Shown here: positions 1-11,240 of the stretch, in pieces
Position numbering within the stretch: the first letter of the stretch is position 1
How the letters are laid out: every line of letters starts with the position of its first letter
Origin: Acanthochlamys bracteata
Lineage: Eukaryota; Streptophyta; Magnoliopsida; Pandanales; Velloziaceae
DNA: 64,000 nt
Direction: 5' to 3'
Assembly: GCA_019914995.1 (NCBI GenBank)
Contig: CM034144.1
Location: forward strand, 2,759,489 to 2,823,488
The notes under the pieces: model-generated
Told to the model about the DNA's origin: nothing
Database searches by the model: none
The model's input: the letters and a program-made list of their open reading frames with translations, nothing else
Made by a program: the position numbers and the translations under genes

Positions 1-333
1 TAAGTTGGTTAGTATACTTTTGCTGTTTCTTCAAGGCATTCAACGGTTGTTTTTAAGTCAATACTTCACATTGTACGAGTTCCTTTAACTCTAGATTGTC
101 TTTGTTATCTACTCTCATCTTTTGTCTCTATATTATGTTTTTGCTTTGTGTATACGTAGCTGGTTAGGTTATCCAAAGTAAATCTTGCAAGCTCCCAAGT
201 GAAAACACTTATTACTGCACACTAAAATGGCTATAATTCTCAATAAAAGTTTGGGAGGTTCATCTTGGGCTTCAACAAAATACCTCTCACTTCTATGCCG
301 ACCTCAGATACTATAACACGGCTTAGCCACCAT
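1..333. other. Intron or upstream sequence of the dioxygenase gene
   Basis: No exon is recognisable here. The conserved dioxygenase exon that should carry the first iron-binding His-x-Asp pair is not visible. It either lies left of the window or has been lost. The stretch is AT-rich, and the hAT-like element begins immediately after it. Confidence 0.4.
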
Positions 334-870
334 TAGGGGTGGCAATATTAATTTTTAGATTGGGTTCGGATTAACGCATATAATTACCGGATCAAAATTG
401 CCCAATCATAGTCCGATCCATATGTTAATATAGATCACAATTATCAATCCTAATCTAACTCATTTAATAATTGGGTTAAACTCGGATCAGTCTATTTATT
501 ACAACATTATTGAAATGAGAACCATAAAATTAATTTTTCATAATAATAGATGAAAATTATTAGGTATCATATATCAAGACAAAAAAATATCATTTTTGAC
601 ATAGTATATAAATTAAGTAAGAAATTAATAAAAATATGATAAGTTAAGCAAAAAATATAAAGTAAATTAAAATTCAATACTATTGTTCTAATATTTCTTA
701 ATTATTACGTAGTAATTCGACATAAATAATTATATGAATTAAATTGATCAATTTCGGATCAATTAGAACTTGACCTAAAATTTCGAGGTTGCTAATATAA
801 AATCCGAACCCGATTTAAATGGATCAGTTCCGGATTAGGTTCAAAGTCAGGTCATATATTGTCACCCTTA
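334..870. mobile_element. Non-autonomous hAT-like element, copy 1, with perfect 8-bp target duplication
   Basis: A 537-bp AT-rich element without coding capacity. Its ends are TAGGGGTGGCAAT and ATTGTCACCCTTA, which pair as 13-bp terminal inverted repeats with two mismatches. It is flanked by a perfect 8-bp direct repeat GCCACCAT at 326-333 and 871-878. An 8-bp duplication together with TAGGGGTG-type ends fits the hAT superfamily. The inner body holds repeated words of the type GGTTCGGAT/GGATCA that recur in four other copies in this window. It lies just upstream of a dioxygenase exon, so it is intronic if that gene is intact. Confidence 0.8.
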
Positions 871-955
871 GCCACCATCGCTTTATGCTTTTCGTAAAAA
901 TCATTTCATGATTTCAACGCATTTGGAGTTTAGAAACTAAGACAACGGGTTGCAG

Positions 956-1491
956 GTGAAAAACAAGTCAGGCAAGTGGATTTCTGCTGTCCCAATTTCT
1001 GGCACATTTGTGTGTAACATTGGTGATATGTTGAAGGTTGGCTTTTAAGCTAGAATGTTTGAGAATTAAGAATGATTCTTATTGGTAGTTGACATATGAA
1101 GTTCTAGGTATGGAGCAATGGATTGTACGAATCCACTGTGCATAGAGTAATCAACAATTCCTCAACATACCGTGTCTCAGTTGTATTCTTTTATGAGGTA
1201 TGTACTGTTTCTCTGCCATTTGAGTTATCTGATATAGATAGATTTGAGTCCGTTGTGTTTCGTGTTGTAAATATTACTGCCAAGATGTTAAGCTCCATTA
1301 ATCTAATATTCGATTTTCTGTATTCTTTTATCTAATCGTCATGCTTGTTGCTTCTTGACCAGTCAAACTTCGATGCTGGTGTAGAACCTCTGGACTTCTG
1401 TGTAGAGAAGACAGGTGGTATTGCAATGTTCGGAAGGGTAGTTTATGGGGAGCATCTAGTTCGTAAGGTCCTGACCAACTTCGTAATGTAG
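956..1491 (+). CDS. 2-oxoglutarate/Fe(II)-dependent dioxygenase, last three exons (5' part not visible)
   Basis: Exons 956-1036, 1108-1197 and 1363-1491 (TAG stop) join in frame with AG acceptors and GT donors. The first starts [13 protein letters not shown] and contains [10 protein letters not shown], the usual 2OG-Fe(II) oxygenase core strand. The second reads [14 protein letters not shown], where the His in STVHRV is the distal iron ligand, and then YRVSVVFF, whose Arg-x-Ser is the 2-oxoglutarate-binding motif. The third encodes the C-terminal tail ending KVLTNFVM. This is the isopenicillin-N-synthase-like/DOXC superfamily of soluble oxidases of small molecules. The substrate cannot be told. 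The upstream exons with the His-x-Asp pair are absent from the window, so it may be a gene running off the left edge or a truncated copy. The visible exons carry no stops or frameshifts. Confidence 0.75.
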
Positions 1492-2798
1492 ATTCCAGTG
1501 ATTATTTGGTATGTTTGAGTCCTTTCCCTTCGTCATCCCGGAGATTGGACTTGATATGTTAGTTATATAAGAAATTTCATGGTCTTGTAATATTTATGTG
1601 AATTTTCTTCTAGTTGAAGTCTATAATGTGCCTACGTGGCATCAAGAACAGCCTTTTAAGAAATACAAGTAGAACAGAGCCTGGAAAACTTGTTGGTTGC
1701 CGGTTCTATTTCAATTTGTCGGTGGTGCGATGTCCTTATTATCCAAGTTGAACGGCAGTTGCAGCCTTACAACATGTATGTTTCTTTGGTTATTTTATAT
1801 TTATGAAACCCTTGGTTCTTGGAGCATATATTGTTCACAAGAATGAGCCAAATTTTAGGTCTGGCGAAAAGCTATTATGTTAGGCCTCCATTAACAGGAG
1901 CCTCCTGCCTTTTTCGTATTTCGCATATTGGAGACCCATGGACCTGGTAATAGCTTCCTTTCTCTTGTAATGTAGTCCTTTTCTCATATTTAAACATTTT
2001 CGTCATCCAGAATAATAATAGCTGTGCGTCACCAAATACCAAAGTTCTTCTGAGGTCGTCAGGAGAATGTCAGACCTTAACGGGTAACTTGATATAGGTT
2101 GTAAATGAGACAAGTAAAATAGCAACCCCAACGGAATTATTGGATGCCCCTTGGAACGCAAACGCTTGTGGAGGTCCAAGGAGAAACATTCCAACCGTCA
2201 GAAGTAGACATCAAGATCGTACCTTTTTTATATGGTATACAAGTTGGCCGGAAAAACTGATCATAAGAAGGATCCAAATTCAAGGACATTAATTATCAGA
2301 AAAGCTGAAATTTGAATTTGGAAGTTGCATTTTGCTGCTTCTGTTAGCTCACATGTGAATGTAACGTAGCTATCGGTACAGTTTTTTAATAGAAGAAAGA
2401 ATTAAAACAAGAAGCTGGGATGAAAGACACACTTCTCGTCTTGCCTACCACACATGGAAAATAAGTGAAAATTGTGGTACCATGCACTGTTAAGTCAATC
2501 CCCTTTTGGATTCAATCGAATTAATTACTCTTCAACTGTTTTATCCTTGCATTACACTATTTTTGGACTTGGTCAAGAAGATTCGTAAACTTGATTTGGC
2601 TTGAATTTCATTTGGGTCAATTCATTTTACAACTAAGTTGAATTGAAAGTGGTCAGCTAAAAACGTTCAACCAAATTTTGTCGAATCAATTCCGATGAAT
2701 ATTGCATAGAATAAGCAAACAGTATAGCTCAAGGCTCCATCGTAGAATTGTAGCCCTCAGTTTGTCTCTTTTCAGTTGAAGTCACGCGTGATTCTACT
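1492..2798. other. Intergenic: dioxygenase 3' region and LRR gene upstream region
   Basis: No coding region is recognised. A 63-codon open stretch on the minus strand (2194-2003) has no family signature. The last few hundred bases are presumably the promoter of the LRR gene. Confidence 0.4.
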
Positions 2799-2804
2799 TA
2801 TAAA
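2799..2804 (+). promoter_or_regulatory. TATA box of the LRR cell-wall gene
   Basis: TATAAA within CTTATAAACAA lies 76 bases upstream of the ATG at 2875. That would put transcription start near 2830 and leave a short leader of about 45 bases. Placement is typical for a plant core promoter; this is inference from position and sequence only. Confidence 0.5.
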
Positions 2805-2874
2805 CAATGACTCCCAATAATCCACTCACTCAGAACTCAGAAACAGAGTGCAAGCTCTACAATTAGATTACACA

Positions 2875-4296
2875 ATGTTTAAACATCCCACTACTATGCT
2901 GCTGTTTCTGTTCTGCTTCACACTGCTACTACCATGCTTTCCCAGCTCTTCCGTTCCTCTCACTAGCACTACCACTTCAGGGCCTACCAACAGAGGCCGT
3001 GAAACGCTTGACATCGGCATCGGCATAGGCATCGGCGGCGGTGGCACTACACCTCCCGTTGGCGGAGGCGGCGGCAGTTCTACTCCATGCCCTCCTCCGC
3101 CTCCAACTCCATGCCCTCCACCTCCGAGGAAACCTCCAACTCCATTCCCTCCACCTCCGAGGAAACCTCCAACGCCACCGTTGCAATTCGAGAACCAGAA
3201 GCTAAAACAAGCCTATAACGTGATCCAAAATTTCAAGAAAACAATCACCTGCGACCCGAAGAGGAAAACACTCTCCTGGTCTTCAAGAAACTACAATGTC
3301 TGCAGCTACACAGGCTTCTTATGCGACTACGCTCCAGGGGACAAGAAGCATCGCACTGTCGCCGCCGTCGACTTCAACCAGTTCGGAATCTGCGCACCGA
3401 CAATCTCCGGCTTTGCAGATAAGTTACCTGACCTCGCACTGTTCCATGCAAACTCTAATAATTTCTTCGGCACTGTCCCTGATCTCAGTCACCTTCAGTA
3501 TCTATACGAGCTGGACCTTAGCAACAACAAACTCTCTGGACAATTCCCAAACACGGTTTTACCTTTGGCAAATATAACGTTTCTAGATCTCCGGTTCAAC
3601 AACTTCGTCGGCAATGTGGCGCCGTCAGTGTTCTCGATCACGCTTGACGTTCTCTTTCTGAACAACAACAAGTTCAACCAGCCGATACCGGCCAACATCG
3701 GCAGCACTACGGCGATCTACTTAACTCTTGCAAACAACGGGTTCACCGGCCCGATTCCGAGAACCATTTGCAACACTTCAAACACGCTCAAAGAAGTCTT
3801 GTTCCTCAACAACAGGCTCTCCGGCTGCCTTCCTTACGAGATCGGATTACTGAACAAAGCAACGGTTTTTGACGCAGGGTTCAACCAGATTACCGGACCG
3901 ATACCGCTATCATTCGGATGCTTACGGAAAATTGAACAACTGAACTTCGCCGGAAACCTGCTTTACGGGGAAATTCCCGACGAGGTTTGCAGACTAGGGA
4001 ATTTGAAGAACCTGTCGCTGTCGAACAACTACTTCACGTCGTTAGGTAAGAGTTGTTCCGCTTTGCTGAAGAACGGTGTATTGGATATTAGGAACAACTG
4101 TATTCCGGGATGCCAAGGTCAGCGTCGGGCAATGGAATGTCAGCAGTTTCTACGCAAGCCTAAAACTTGCCCTATGCTTACTTACGTTCCATGCAAGCCT
4201 TATAGTGCACACGCAACAACAACGTTATCTGAGGCAGATCGCAAGCCTTCGCGGTACATGACGTACTCGATGCTTGTGAACCGGCCTGAGCCCTGA
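2875..4296 (+). CDS. Leucine-rich repeat, proline-rich cell-wall protein (At4g06744-like)
   Basis: A single-exon gene of 473 residues. The first ATG of the frame is at 2875; the frame is open a little further upstream but without an ATG. Residues 1-26 are a hydrophobic signal peptide (TMLLFLFCFTLLLPCF). A Gly-rich then Pro-rich spacer follows (about 46-103, with two copies of PPPPRKPPTP). Next come a capping region with paired cysteines (ITCDP, YNVCSYTGFLC) and roughly ten LRRs (about 165-425) of the plant extracellular type (LDLSNNKLSGQFP, LFLNNNKFNQPIP). A cysteine-containing tail ends near YVPCKPYS. There is no transmembrane or kinase segment, so it should be secreted to the wall. It resembles LRR-extensin-like proteins, but the proline tract lies before the LRRs and lacks long Ser-Pro4 extensin repeats. 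At4g06744-like is my best family match, from memory. Function unknown; probably structural or ligand-binding in the wall. Confidence 0.88.
   Translation: MFKHPTTMLLFLFCFTLLLPCFPSSSVPLTSTTTSGPTNRGRETLDIGIGIGIGGGGTTPPVGGGGGSSTPCPPPPPTPCPPPPRKPPTPFPPPPRKPPTPPLQFENQKLKQAYNVIQNFKKTITCDPKRKTLSWSSRNYNVCSYTGFLCDYAPGDKKHRTVAAVDFNQFGICAPTISGFADKLPDLALFHANSNNFFGTVPDLSHLQYLYELDLSNNKLSGQFPNTVLPLANITFLDLRFNNFVGNVAPSVFSITLDVLFLNNNKFNQPIPANIGSTTAIYLTLANNGFTGPIPRTICNTSNTLKEVLFLNNRLSGCLPYEIGLLNKATVFDAGFNQITGPIPLSFGCLRKIEQLNFAGNLLYGEIPDEVCRLGNLKNLSLSNNYFTSLGKSCSALLKNGVLDIRNNCIPGCQGQRRAMECQQFLRKPKTCPMLTYVPCKPYSAHATTTLSEADRKPSRYMTYSMLVNRPEP
3106..3172 (+). repeat. In-gene tandem repeat of about 33 nt coding PPPPRKPPTP
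   Basis: Two nearly identical units beginning CCCTCCACCTCCGAGGAAAC follow each other in frame in the LRR gene. They encode the Pro/Arg/Lys-rich hinge. Unit number in such tracts usually varies between alleles. Confidence 0.7.
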
Positions 4297-5033
4297 TAGT
4301 TATAAGCCTTAATTCCCTATGCTTTCATGCATGGCATTCACTAATGTTGATTATATTACTTATTAGTTGTTCTATGATGGATTAAGGTTAGATTGGAATA
4401 AGGGAGGATAATGCTGCGGCCTTTTCCTGCCAGGGGTGACTCAATAATATAAACGAGATAAGAGAGTGAACATTTTGGATTCTGCAGAAGTGAAATCTTG
4501 TCTGTTATGGATTTAGGAAAATAAATATTATTGCGTTATGATTAACAGATGTGGGGTATTTGATGATGTTACTAATTATTCCTTCAAAATTTTATCCAAT
4601 TGAATCATTATATCTAGCCAATAGTACTTCTCATTCCACACAAACGCGTTTGATTCCCTCTTAAACCAAACTAACAAGACTAATGTCAATAAAACAGTAC
4701 AACGAGATGAACACAAAAAGGACAAAAAATGTGCTAAGAATTAATCTGAGCCAGCTATACACAGTCAAAACTACTAGAAAACTGGACCCCTTTATTATTC
4801 ATAAGCATACAAATTGCCTTGAATGAAATCCATCTCACTGCTTTATGCAAGCATATTGCATTATATATGTATATATATTAATTTGGTATGAACAAAGAGA
4901 CTTATGAAATAAAATTTTTGTGAAATAAAAAAAAAATTTAAAAATATTTTAATAAATAGCTTTTATTTTATTATTTAAAAAATAATAAAAGTAATTAATA
5001 ATAAAATCTTACGGTTCACTTCTCATTTTTGGC
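4297..5033. other. 3' region of LRR gene and AT-rich intergenic DNA
   Basis: No gene is seen. From about 4880 to 5010 there is an A/T-only style stretch resembling the many short AT-rich insertions in this window. It ends directly at the gypsy integrase scrap. Confidence 0.4.
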
Positions 5034-5745
5034 ATAAGATCAAGCAAGCACTTGGCATCGAGTTGACTTATAATACTGTATTTCATCTGCAAGTAGACGG
5101 GTAATCCAATCGTATAATTTAGATTTTGGAAGACATGTTACGCTCTTATGCATTCGAGTTGAGACAGCCTTAAGATCAACACTTGTCACTGGTGGAGTTT
5201 GCTTATAATAACATTTTTTAGGCTAGTAGTCAAATAGCATCGTTTGAGACCTTATGTGGTAGGAAGTGTCAATCACCAATTTGTTGGTTCGAAACTCGTA
5301 AGGCTGATGAACTTTCGTCTGATATTATTTATAACACTACTAAAAACATTAACTCGCGAGAGCTGGCTACAGCTTAGAGTAGGCAGAAAACGTATGCAGA
5401 TCTTAATAGTTGTCGGTGTGTTTCATCGTTTTCTGTCTCCAAGTTTCGCCAATGAAAGGCACTCTGCGATTTGGAAGGAAAGGGAAGTTCAGTCCGAAAT
5501 ATATTGGCCCCTTTGAAATCTTAGAACGCATAGACGAGATTGCTTACAAGTTGGCTTTACCGTCGATTCTAGCAGGTGTGTACCCGATATTTCATTTATT
5601 GATACTCATAAGGTGCTTGAGTAATTCGCCTCACTTGATCAAGCCAATTGTTGAATAGATTCGTGAGGACTTCATTTACGAGGAACTTTTCGGTGGTTAT
5701 TTTAGACCAACAGATACGTCGGTTATAAAGGTGAGAGTTAACTTT
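5034..5745 (+). pseudogene. Ty3/gypsy integrase C-terminal fragment
   Basis: Several frames read together as the end of a chromovirus-type integrase. Pieces related to KALG-ELTYNT-FH-Q-DG (about 5050-5115), then the segment around CGRKCQSPICWFE (about 5255-5295), RQKTYAD, and FGRKGKFSPKYIGPFEILER (5460-5530, the GPF/Y module), then YKLALP. Frameshifts and stops (for example just before the RQK motif and after KPIVE) kill it. No LTR is recognisable next to it, so it is an isolated relic of an element different from the one at 15-22.8 kb. Confidence 0.8.
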
Positions 5746-7322
5746 TGCTTTGCTTTTATGGTTGAACTATTCGTGTAGGGAAGTGACGCAAGAGTTGAAG
5801 TTGAAATAGAAGCAAAATATCCGTGGCTATTTACTCTTGAGATATGAGTTAAAATTCAAAACGAATTTTATAAAAAGAGGGTTACATTGTAATATCTTAA
5901 CTTGGTGGGCCAAGCCAGTCATGTTTGGTAAAAACCTGTATATGTATTTTTTTCCCCTTTCCCATTATTTCTTCCACTTTATTTCTTACCTTTTCTTTTC
6001 TCCTTCCAGCACGATAGCCACCAGCTCCACCTCACCAAATCTAGCTCCTCCTTGACGCATAATCAGCCCCGATGGGAGGAGAAGCTTTATGAAGGTGCTT
6101 ATCAACAAAGGATATTCAACGTATTTTCAAAAAACGAGTTTGACTATTTTTATTTTAAAATAATAAAAATTATACATATAAATATTTTATGATATATAAT
6201 TTTTTGTATTTTTCAAATTTTAAAATTTTTTTATAGAATAACATAGAAAATTTATTAAGAAACGTGAAGTTTGTATTTGAATTTAATAAACAATCGCAAA
6301 GCAATGCCAATCCTCCCGATGGAATGCCTTATCTTCAAAATAGATCGTGTTCTCTTTTTGTATGATTTTTATTTTAGTATGATCTATCATTTTTGCATCT
6401 TTGAGCGCGCATAGTCTTAGATGCCCATGTCTCCATTATTAGGTGCCTATTTTAAGCAGATAAAAATTAAGATTCTTGGAGCATTTATTTTTGAAGTGTA
6501 CGAAACTTCAAGTTTAGATTTTTGCAAGATTTTTTTTTAAAAAGAAACTATGATAATGGAATCATTATCCTTTGAAAATGGCATCATATTTGTAATCATC
6601 CAGAAAAGTTTTTCACAGATTAAAAATTACCTAAAACACTATAATATTGCAAATACCTATTAATTTGGCGAAAAATTTTATTTTAGAATTAACTAATGCG
6701 TAGGTCAATTTTATCAAAATTTTAAAAGAACTAATTAGATTGGCTTGATCTATTCCCAAATCTATGATTCAATTTCACCAATCGTCAGCGTTCCTATTGT
6801 GTTCTTCAAATTATGCGAACGTGCACGCAACTTCTTGTCTCGCGATCGATAGCCACAATTGTTGCTATTGATGTGCAACTCTTGTTTTGCTTTCAATTCT
6901 ATTATTGCTATTGTAGTTGCCGCTTAGAGCAACCGTTGTAGTCGTAGTCATTCTCTATCGCCAACAAGCTGTCACAGAAGCAGGCGACCATGGGAATTGC
7001 TATTGCTTGCATTGTCCTTGTATATCTCCTCTTCCCCGGCCAATTTGACTCCTACTAGTGCTCTAATTTGCCAACATTTTGGTGGATCGTACTTCACGGA
7101 TGAGTTGCAATATTTGATTTGTACTTTTGAGCTTGTCATTGAAAGATCTGTTAATCCATTATTTATAGGCGTTTCTCTTTTGACGGTGATGGGAAGGTTG
7201 GTCACTGCATATGAAGCTAATCCGAACGCGTGGTCGTTTCTTTGCCTGCCTCTTAAATTTTCTAGATCCAACATTAGATAAAGACTTTAGAGTGAGTATA
7301 TTTTGGATTTGTTTGGTGTTGG
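5746..7322. other. Intergenic, AT-rich, no recognised gene
   Basis: Overlapping open stretches at 6972-7281 on both strands (94 and 100 codons) show no family signature. One ATG frame (MGIAIACIVLVYLLFPGQFD, 6990 onward) stops after 22 codons. The stretch 6110-6300 is AT-rich and MITE-like in composition. Confidence 0.35.
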
Positions 7323-7890
7323 TAGAGGTGACAATATATAATGCGACTCGCTAGTAGAAATCGACCAATTTAAATCGAATTCGGGTTTGATTTGAATCGG
7401 ATTCGGATCAATTTTAAATCAATCCGAAATTGATCTGATAAATAGAAGGATTAGAGTCAGATTCGAATTGACTAAAAATTAATCATTTAATTCGTATAAT
7501 TATTTATATAACACATATTATATAATAATTAAAAAATATTTAAAATAATGATATTAACTTTTAATGTAACTTATATATTTGTTTTCGTAATTTAACATAT
7601 TTTGATTAGTTTTTTAATTTATAAATTTTGTCGAATTAATAAAATTTTCTTTTGAATATATGATATCTAACAAATTGTTAGTTTTTTATTATTAAAAAAT
7701 AATTTTTGTAATTCACATTTTAATAATTTTGATTATTAAGTTTATCGATTCAAATTTGAGCCAATTATTGAGTAGGTTAAATTAAGATTAATAATTTTGT
7801 TTATATAGATCATGTTAGAATTAAATGATTTTGACTCATATTATATCAATCGATCGGAATTCGACCTATAAATTCATATTAGCGCTCAAA
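7323..7890. mobile_element. hAT-like non-autonomous element, copy 2
   Basis: Starts TAGAGGTGACAATATAT, matching the ends of copy 1, and shares its body words (AATTCGGGTTTGA, GGATTCGGATCAA). The right end is degenerate (ATTAGCGCTCAAA). A 7/8 matching duplication flanks it: GGTGTTGG at 7315-7322 and GATGTTGG at 7891-7898. Length about 568 bp, no coding sequence. Confidence 0.6.
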
Positions 7891-8296
7891 GATGTTGGAC
7901 AAGCAACGGCGAAGATGGTTAGATCTGCGGATATAGTAAAAGACGTTAAAAATCAAGATTATCATAATAACCAAACCTTGTTAAGATTTGAATTCGGTTA
8001 TATCTAGAGTTTTCTAAAAAGAGTAAGAGTAATTAAACTACTAATGACTAGTCTTATTTTGCATGCGCATTTGTGCAGCTACTAACAACTTGTTCAATTT
8101 AATTGCGATCGGTTTCATGATAGTAATGGTCATACTTCTCTATTATGATGCTATGATCAAATATTTTTGAAGGATGAAAATGTAAAGTAATACTTCTCTT
8201 TGTTGTGCAAGCAAAGAACCCGCTCACCATAATTAACGCGGATTCAAAGCGAGCATTTTCAGTAGAGAACCCGGAAACAAAGGAAAAATCAAACCA
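7891..8296. promoter_or_regulatory. Upstream region of the arabinose-5-phosphate isomerase gene
   Basis: About 400 bases lie between the hAT-like copy and the ATG at 8297. No distinct TATA box is obvious, which would fit a housekeeping-type promoter. The insertion upstream may limit or extend the promoter. Confidence 0.3.
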
Positions 8297-10540
8297 ATGG
8301 GCTCGCTAGCATCACCGTGTTTACCGGAGAAGAACTCCGTCGAGATCACCGCCGGCGATCTCCGCATTCTCTTCGATTGCCAGCAACAGCATTTGAACCA
8401 TTTCTTCGACCGCCTCGATCACTCCCAAGCTTCAGCTTTCGCTCAGAAACTCCTCCACGCTCCCGGAGCCGTTTTCTTCACCGGAGTTGGCAAGTCCGGC
8501 TTCGTCGCTCACAAAATCTCTCAAACCCTAGCTTCACTAGGCTTCTCTCGCGCCGCTTTCCTTCCTCCGGTCGACGCACTACACGGCGACATCGGCGCGC
8601 TTCGATCTGGTGATGTGCTAGTGTTGTTCTCGAAATCTGGGGCGTCTGATGAGTTGCTTACGCTTGTTCCCTGTGCCAGAGCCAAGGGTGCGTTTCTGGT
8701 TTCGGTAACGTCGGTGGACGGAAATCCACTGAGTTTGGTATGTGATATGAACGTGCATTTACCTCTAGAGCGTGAGCTTTGCCCGTTTGATATGGCGCCA
8801 GTGACCTCTGCGGCGATACAGATGGTTTTCGGGGACACCATTGCTGTAGCGCTTATGAATGCCCGCAGGTTAACCAAAGAGCAGTATGCTGCTAACCACC
8901 CAGCCGGCAAGATTGGCAAAAGTCTCATCTTCAAGGTCCTTACATCTCTGTCTCTCTATCTCTCTGCTATCATGTTGTGATAATACTGTGTTCTAATTAC
9001 GCTTGAATGTTGTTGCTGTGAATTCAGTGAGGGATAGGTTCAGATTTGTTTGATATTTGGGTAAAATTTTAGTGTAGTTGTTTACATTCGTTTGTGTCTA
9101 AGGTAAGATTTGATTGAACCTTTTCGTGTTATTTCTGTATGAACATGTGCTTTATTCTATCTCTACAAACAGGGCGCTTGGTGATCTGTGAATTTATTTT
9201 TAATTGAGAAGTCTCTTCTCCTTCTATTTGATGTAGAAGTTATTCTAATTCATGATTGTCTTCATGTAAATAGATAGGAGCTGTCGCTTGCTTCACTCAC
9301 ATCCTATTCAGCTGCACAGTTGATGATCCTTTGTTTCCCATTCTAATGCAGGTGAAGGACATCATGAAGAAGGACCAAGAGATTCCCATTTGCAGAGAAA
9401 GAGACATGATTATGGATCAGCTAACTGAGCTGACAAGCAAAGGATGTGGCTGCTTACTTGCTGTTGATGACATGCGCCGTCTGATTGGAACCTTTACAGA
9501 TGGTGACTTACGACGAACTCTCAAGGACAGTGGCGAAGGAATTTTCAGGCTGACAGTGGGAGAAATGTGTAACAGGTGCATTTTTATTTTATTTCTTCAT
9601 CCTTTCTGTGTAAGTGATCAATATGTCAACCATTTGTGGGGGACAAATGGATAATGTTAACGTTAACTGGCACAACAGACATACTAAAGTGTTGATATCC
9701 TAGGAGGGTGCTTTATCTAGTGTTCTATTTCCATGAAACATATTCACATAAGTAGCATGTGACCCTTTTTTAGCCAACCCGACCTAGTGTACGAGGCGTA
9801 GTTGTTGTTATTGGTATACAAAATGCTAGGGCTTAATATGAGAATATGTATTTAAATCCAAAGGCAAAATTATATGCTTATAGAACTAGACATTGATTGG
9901 TTTGAATAATTAAATTGGAGGACACTTTACTAAAGGTATCCTTTCTTTTCTTCTTTGTCTTTTCTTTGCTATACCAAATCATTGTCAGCAAAGTTCAATG
10001 GCAACACACGAATCTGTATACCTGTTCCCTCCTAGAGGATAGGCTTAAAATTTTGTTGTTGCATTTACATGACGGTTCTGTATGTATGACTTCTGGTTAT
10101 ATGTAGGAACATTAATGGATTATATATGATGTAGCAAGGTAGACTGATGTAAATATCTATAGTTGGATGCAGTACAAAATTACATTTCTCAACCTTAAGT
10201 GCTGTTGAATCCAATTGCATGTATAACTTTCATAAGATTAGCGTCTTTCTAAGGACAAAATACCACTAGCACGATCCAGGAGATCATATTTATGCATGAA
10301 TCTCTTATATTGTCAGTAGATGTTGTATTTTGTGACATGTAGTATGCTAGTATTAGTTATCAGCCCTCCTATTGCCCCTCCAGGAACCCCAGAACAATTG
10401 GCCCAGATGCAATGGCTGTGGAAGCCATGAAGAAAATGGAATCACCACCATCTCCGGTGCAGTTCCTGCCTGTTGTTGATGACCAGAAAGTCGTGATTGG
10501 GATTATTACTTTGCATGGGCTGGTTTCAGCTGGATTGTAG
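8297..10540 (+). CDS. SETH3: D-arabinose 5-phosphate isomerase (KDO pathway), SIS plus two CBS domains
   Basis: Exons 8297-8935, 9352-9575 and 10384-10540 (TAG) join in frame to 339 residues; introns are 416 and 808 nt with GT...AG ends. The enzyme interconverts ribulose 5-phosphate and arabinose 5-phosphate. The latter is the precursor of KDO, a sugar of rhamnogalacturonan II in the wall. A SIS (sugar isomerase) domain spans about 50-200: [15 protein letters not shown] (59-73), HGDIGAL (96-102) and [11 protein letters not shown] (109-119), plus the HPAGKIGK segment (201-208) typical of KdsD/GutQ. Two CBS domains follow: VKDIMKK (from 214) with [12 protein letters not shown], then [15 protein letters not shown] ending LVSAGL. 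Length and domain order match plant and bacterial KdsD proteins. Arabidopsis At3g54690 (SETH3) is the likely orthologue. All key motifs are intact. Exon 1 is clearly richer in G+C than the surroundings, as in most of the real genes here. Confidence 0.93.
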
Positions 10541-10980
10541 ATCAGCTTGGTTCGTGTTTTTTACTAACTCTTTGTATTAGTTGGTATCTTGAGGTCTGCA
10601 TGACCTGCTGCTTATAGGTGCTCCTTGTTTCAGCTGATGTTGGGGAAGAGAACTAGTACAAGTGATTCTTTGTTTATAGTGTAGTTAAATATTGTGGTTG
10701 TCTGTAATGTAATTTATGTGGCTTAAAGCACCATTTATGTCCACTTCTCAATTTCTAATGGTGTTTCTTCATTCAAGGTCTCTGTAACTGTAAGTAGTTT
10801 TTTCTTCTATTATGAAATTTCCATCATTCTTCCTGCATTTGAGTGCAAGGATAATTCTGAATGCAGCTTGTATGATAGATATGCATCTTTATTCTGTCTT
10901 AAATTGTGCTCCAGTTCTGTATTTTGAAGAACTGCAGAGGATAGCTTCTCAAAATCTTGAATACGCTTTCGCCTTCTTGA
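10541..10980 (+). other. 3' flank of the isomerase gene
   Basis: Likely contains the 3' UTR. No second gene is seen. An 81-codon open stretch from 10812 is AT-rich and looks accidental. Confidence 0.35.
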
Positions 10981-11240
10981 GAGTCTGTTTGGGATTGCAT
11001 TTTCCTAACGAAACTTTTCAATTTTTTATTTCACATTTTTTAATATATATTTTATAATTATTTAAAAATTTATTTAAAATTTTAAAAAATATAAAAAAAA
11101 TTTTACGTAATGAAATTTTTTTATTGTATATTTTAATTATTTTTTTAGAAGTAAAAAAAATAGAATTCGTTTTTCAAAAAAATAAAGATATTTTTTATTT
11201 TAGAAAAAATTTATTTCATAAGCACTTTCAAATGTCCCCT
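10981..11240. mobile_element. AT-rich MITE-like element
   Basis: A strongly A/T-rich block bounded by TCTGTTTGGGATTGC on the left and GCACTTTCAAATGTCCC on the right. The two pair as imperfect inverted ends (about 12 of 16). Typical of short non-coding plant DNA elements. No clear target duplication was found. Confidence 0.4.

Noticed and set aside
2848..2874. Upstream in-frame extension of the LRR gene
   Set aside because: The codon at 2848 is GTG; the first ATG is at 2875, directly before a good signal peptide.
6972..7281. Overlapping ORFs of 94 and 100 codons on both strands
   Set aside because: No family signature, no supporting promoter or splice context; mutually overlapping.
8521..8934. 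137-codon minus-strand ORF
   Set aside because: Antisense shadow of isomerase exon 1, a by-product of its G+C-rich codons.
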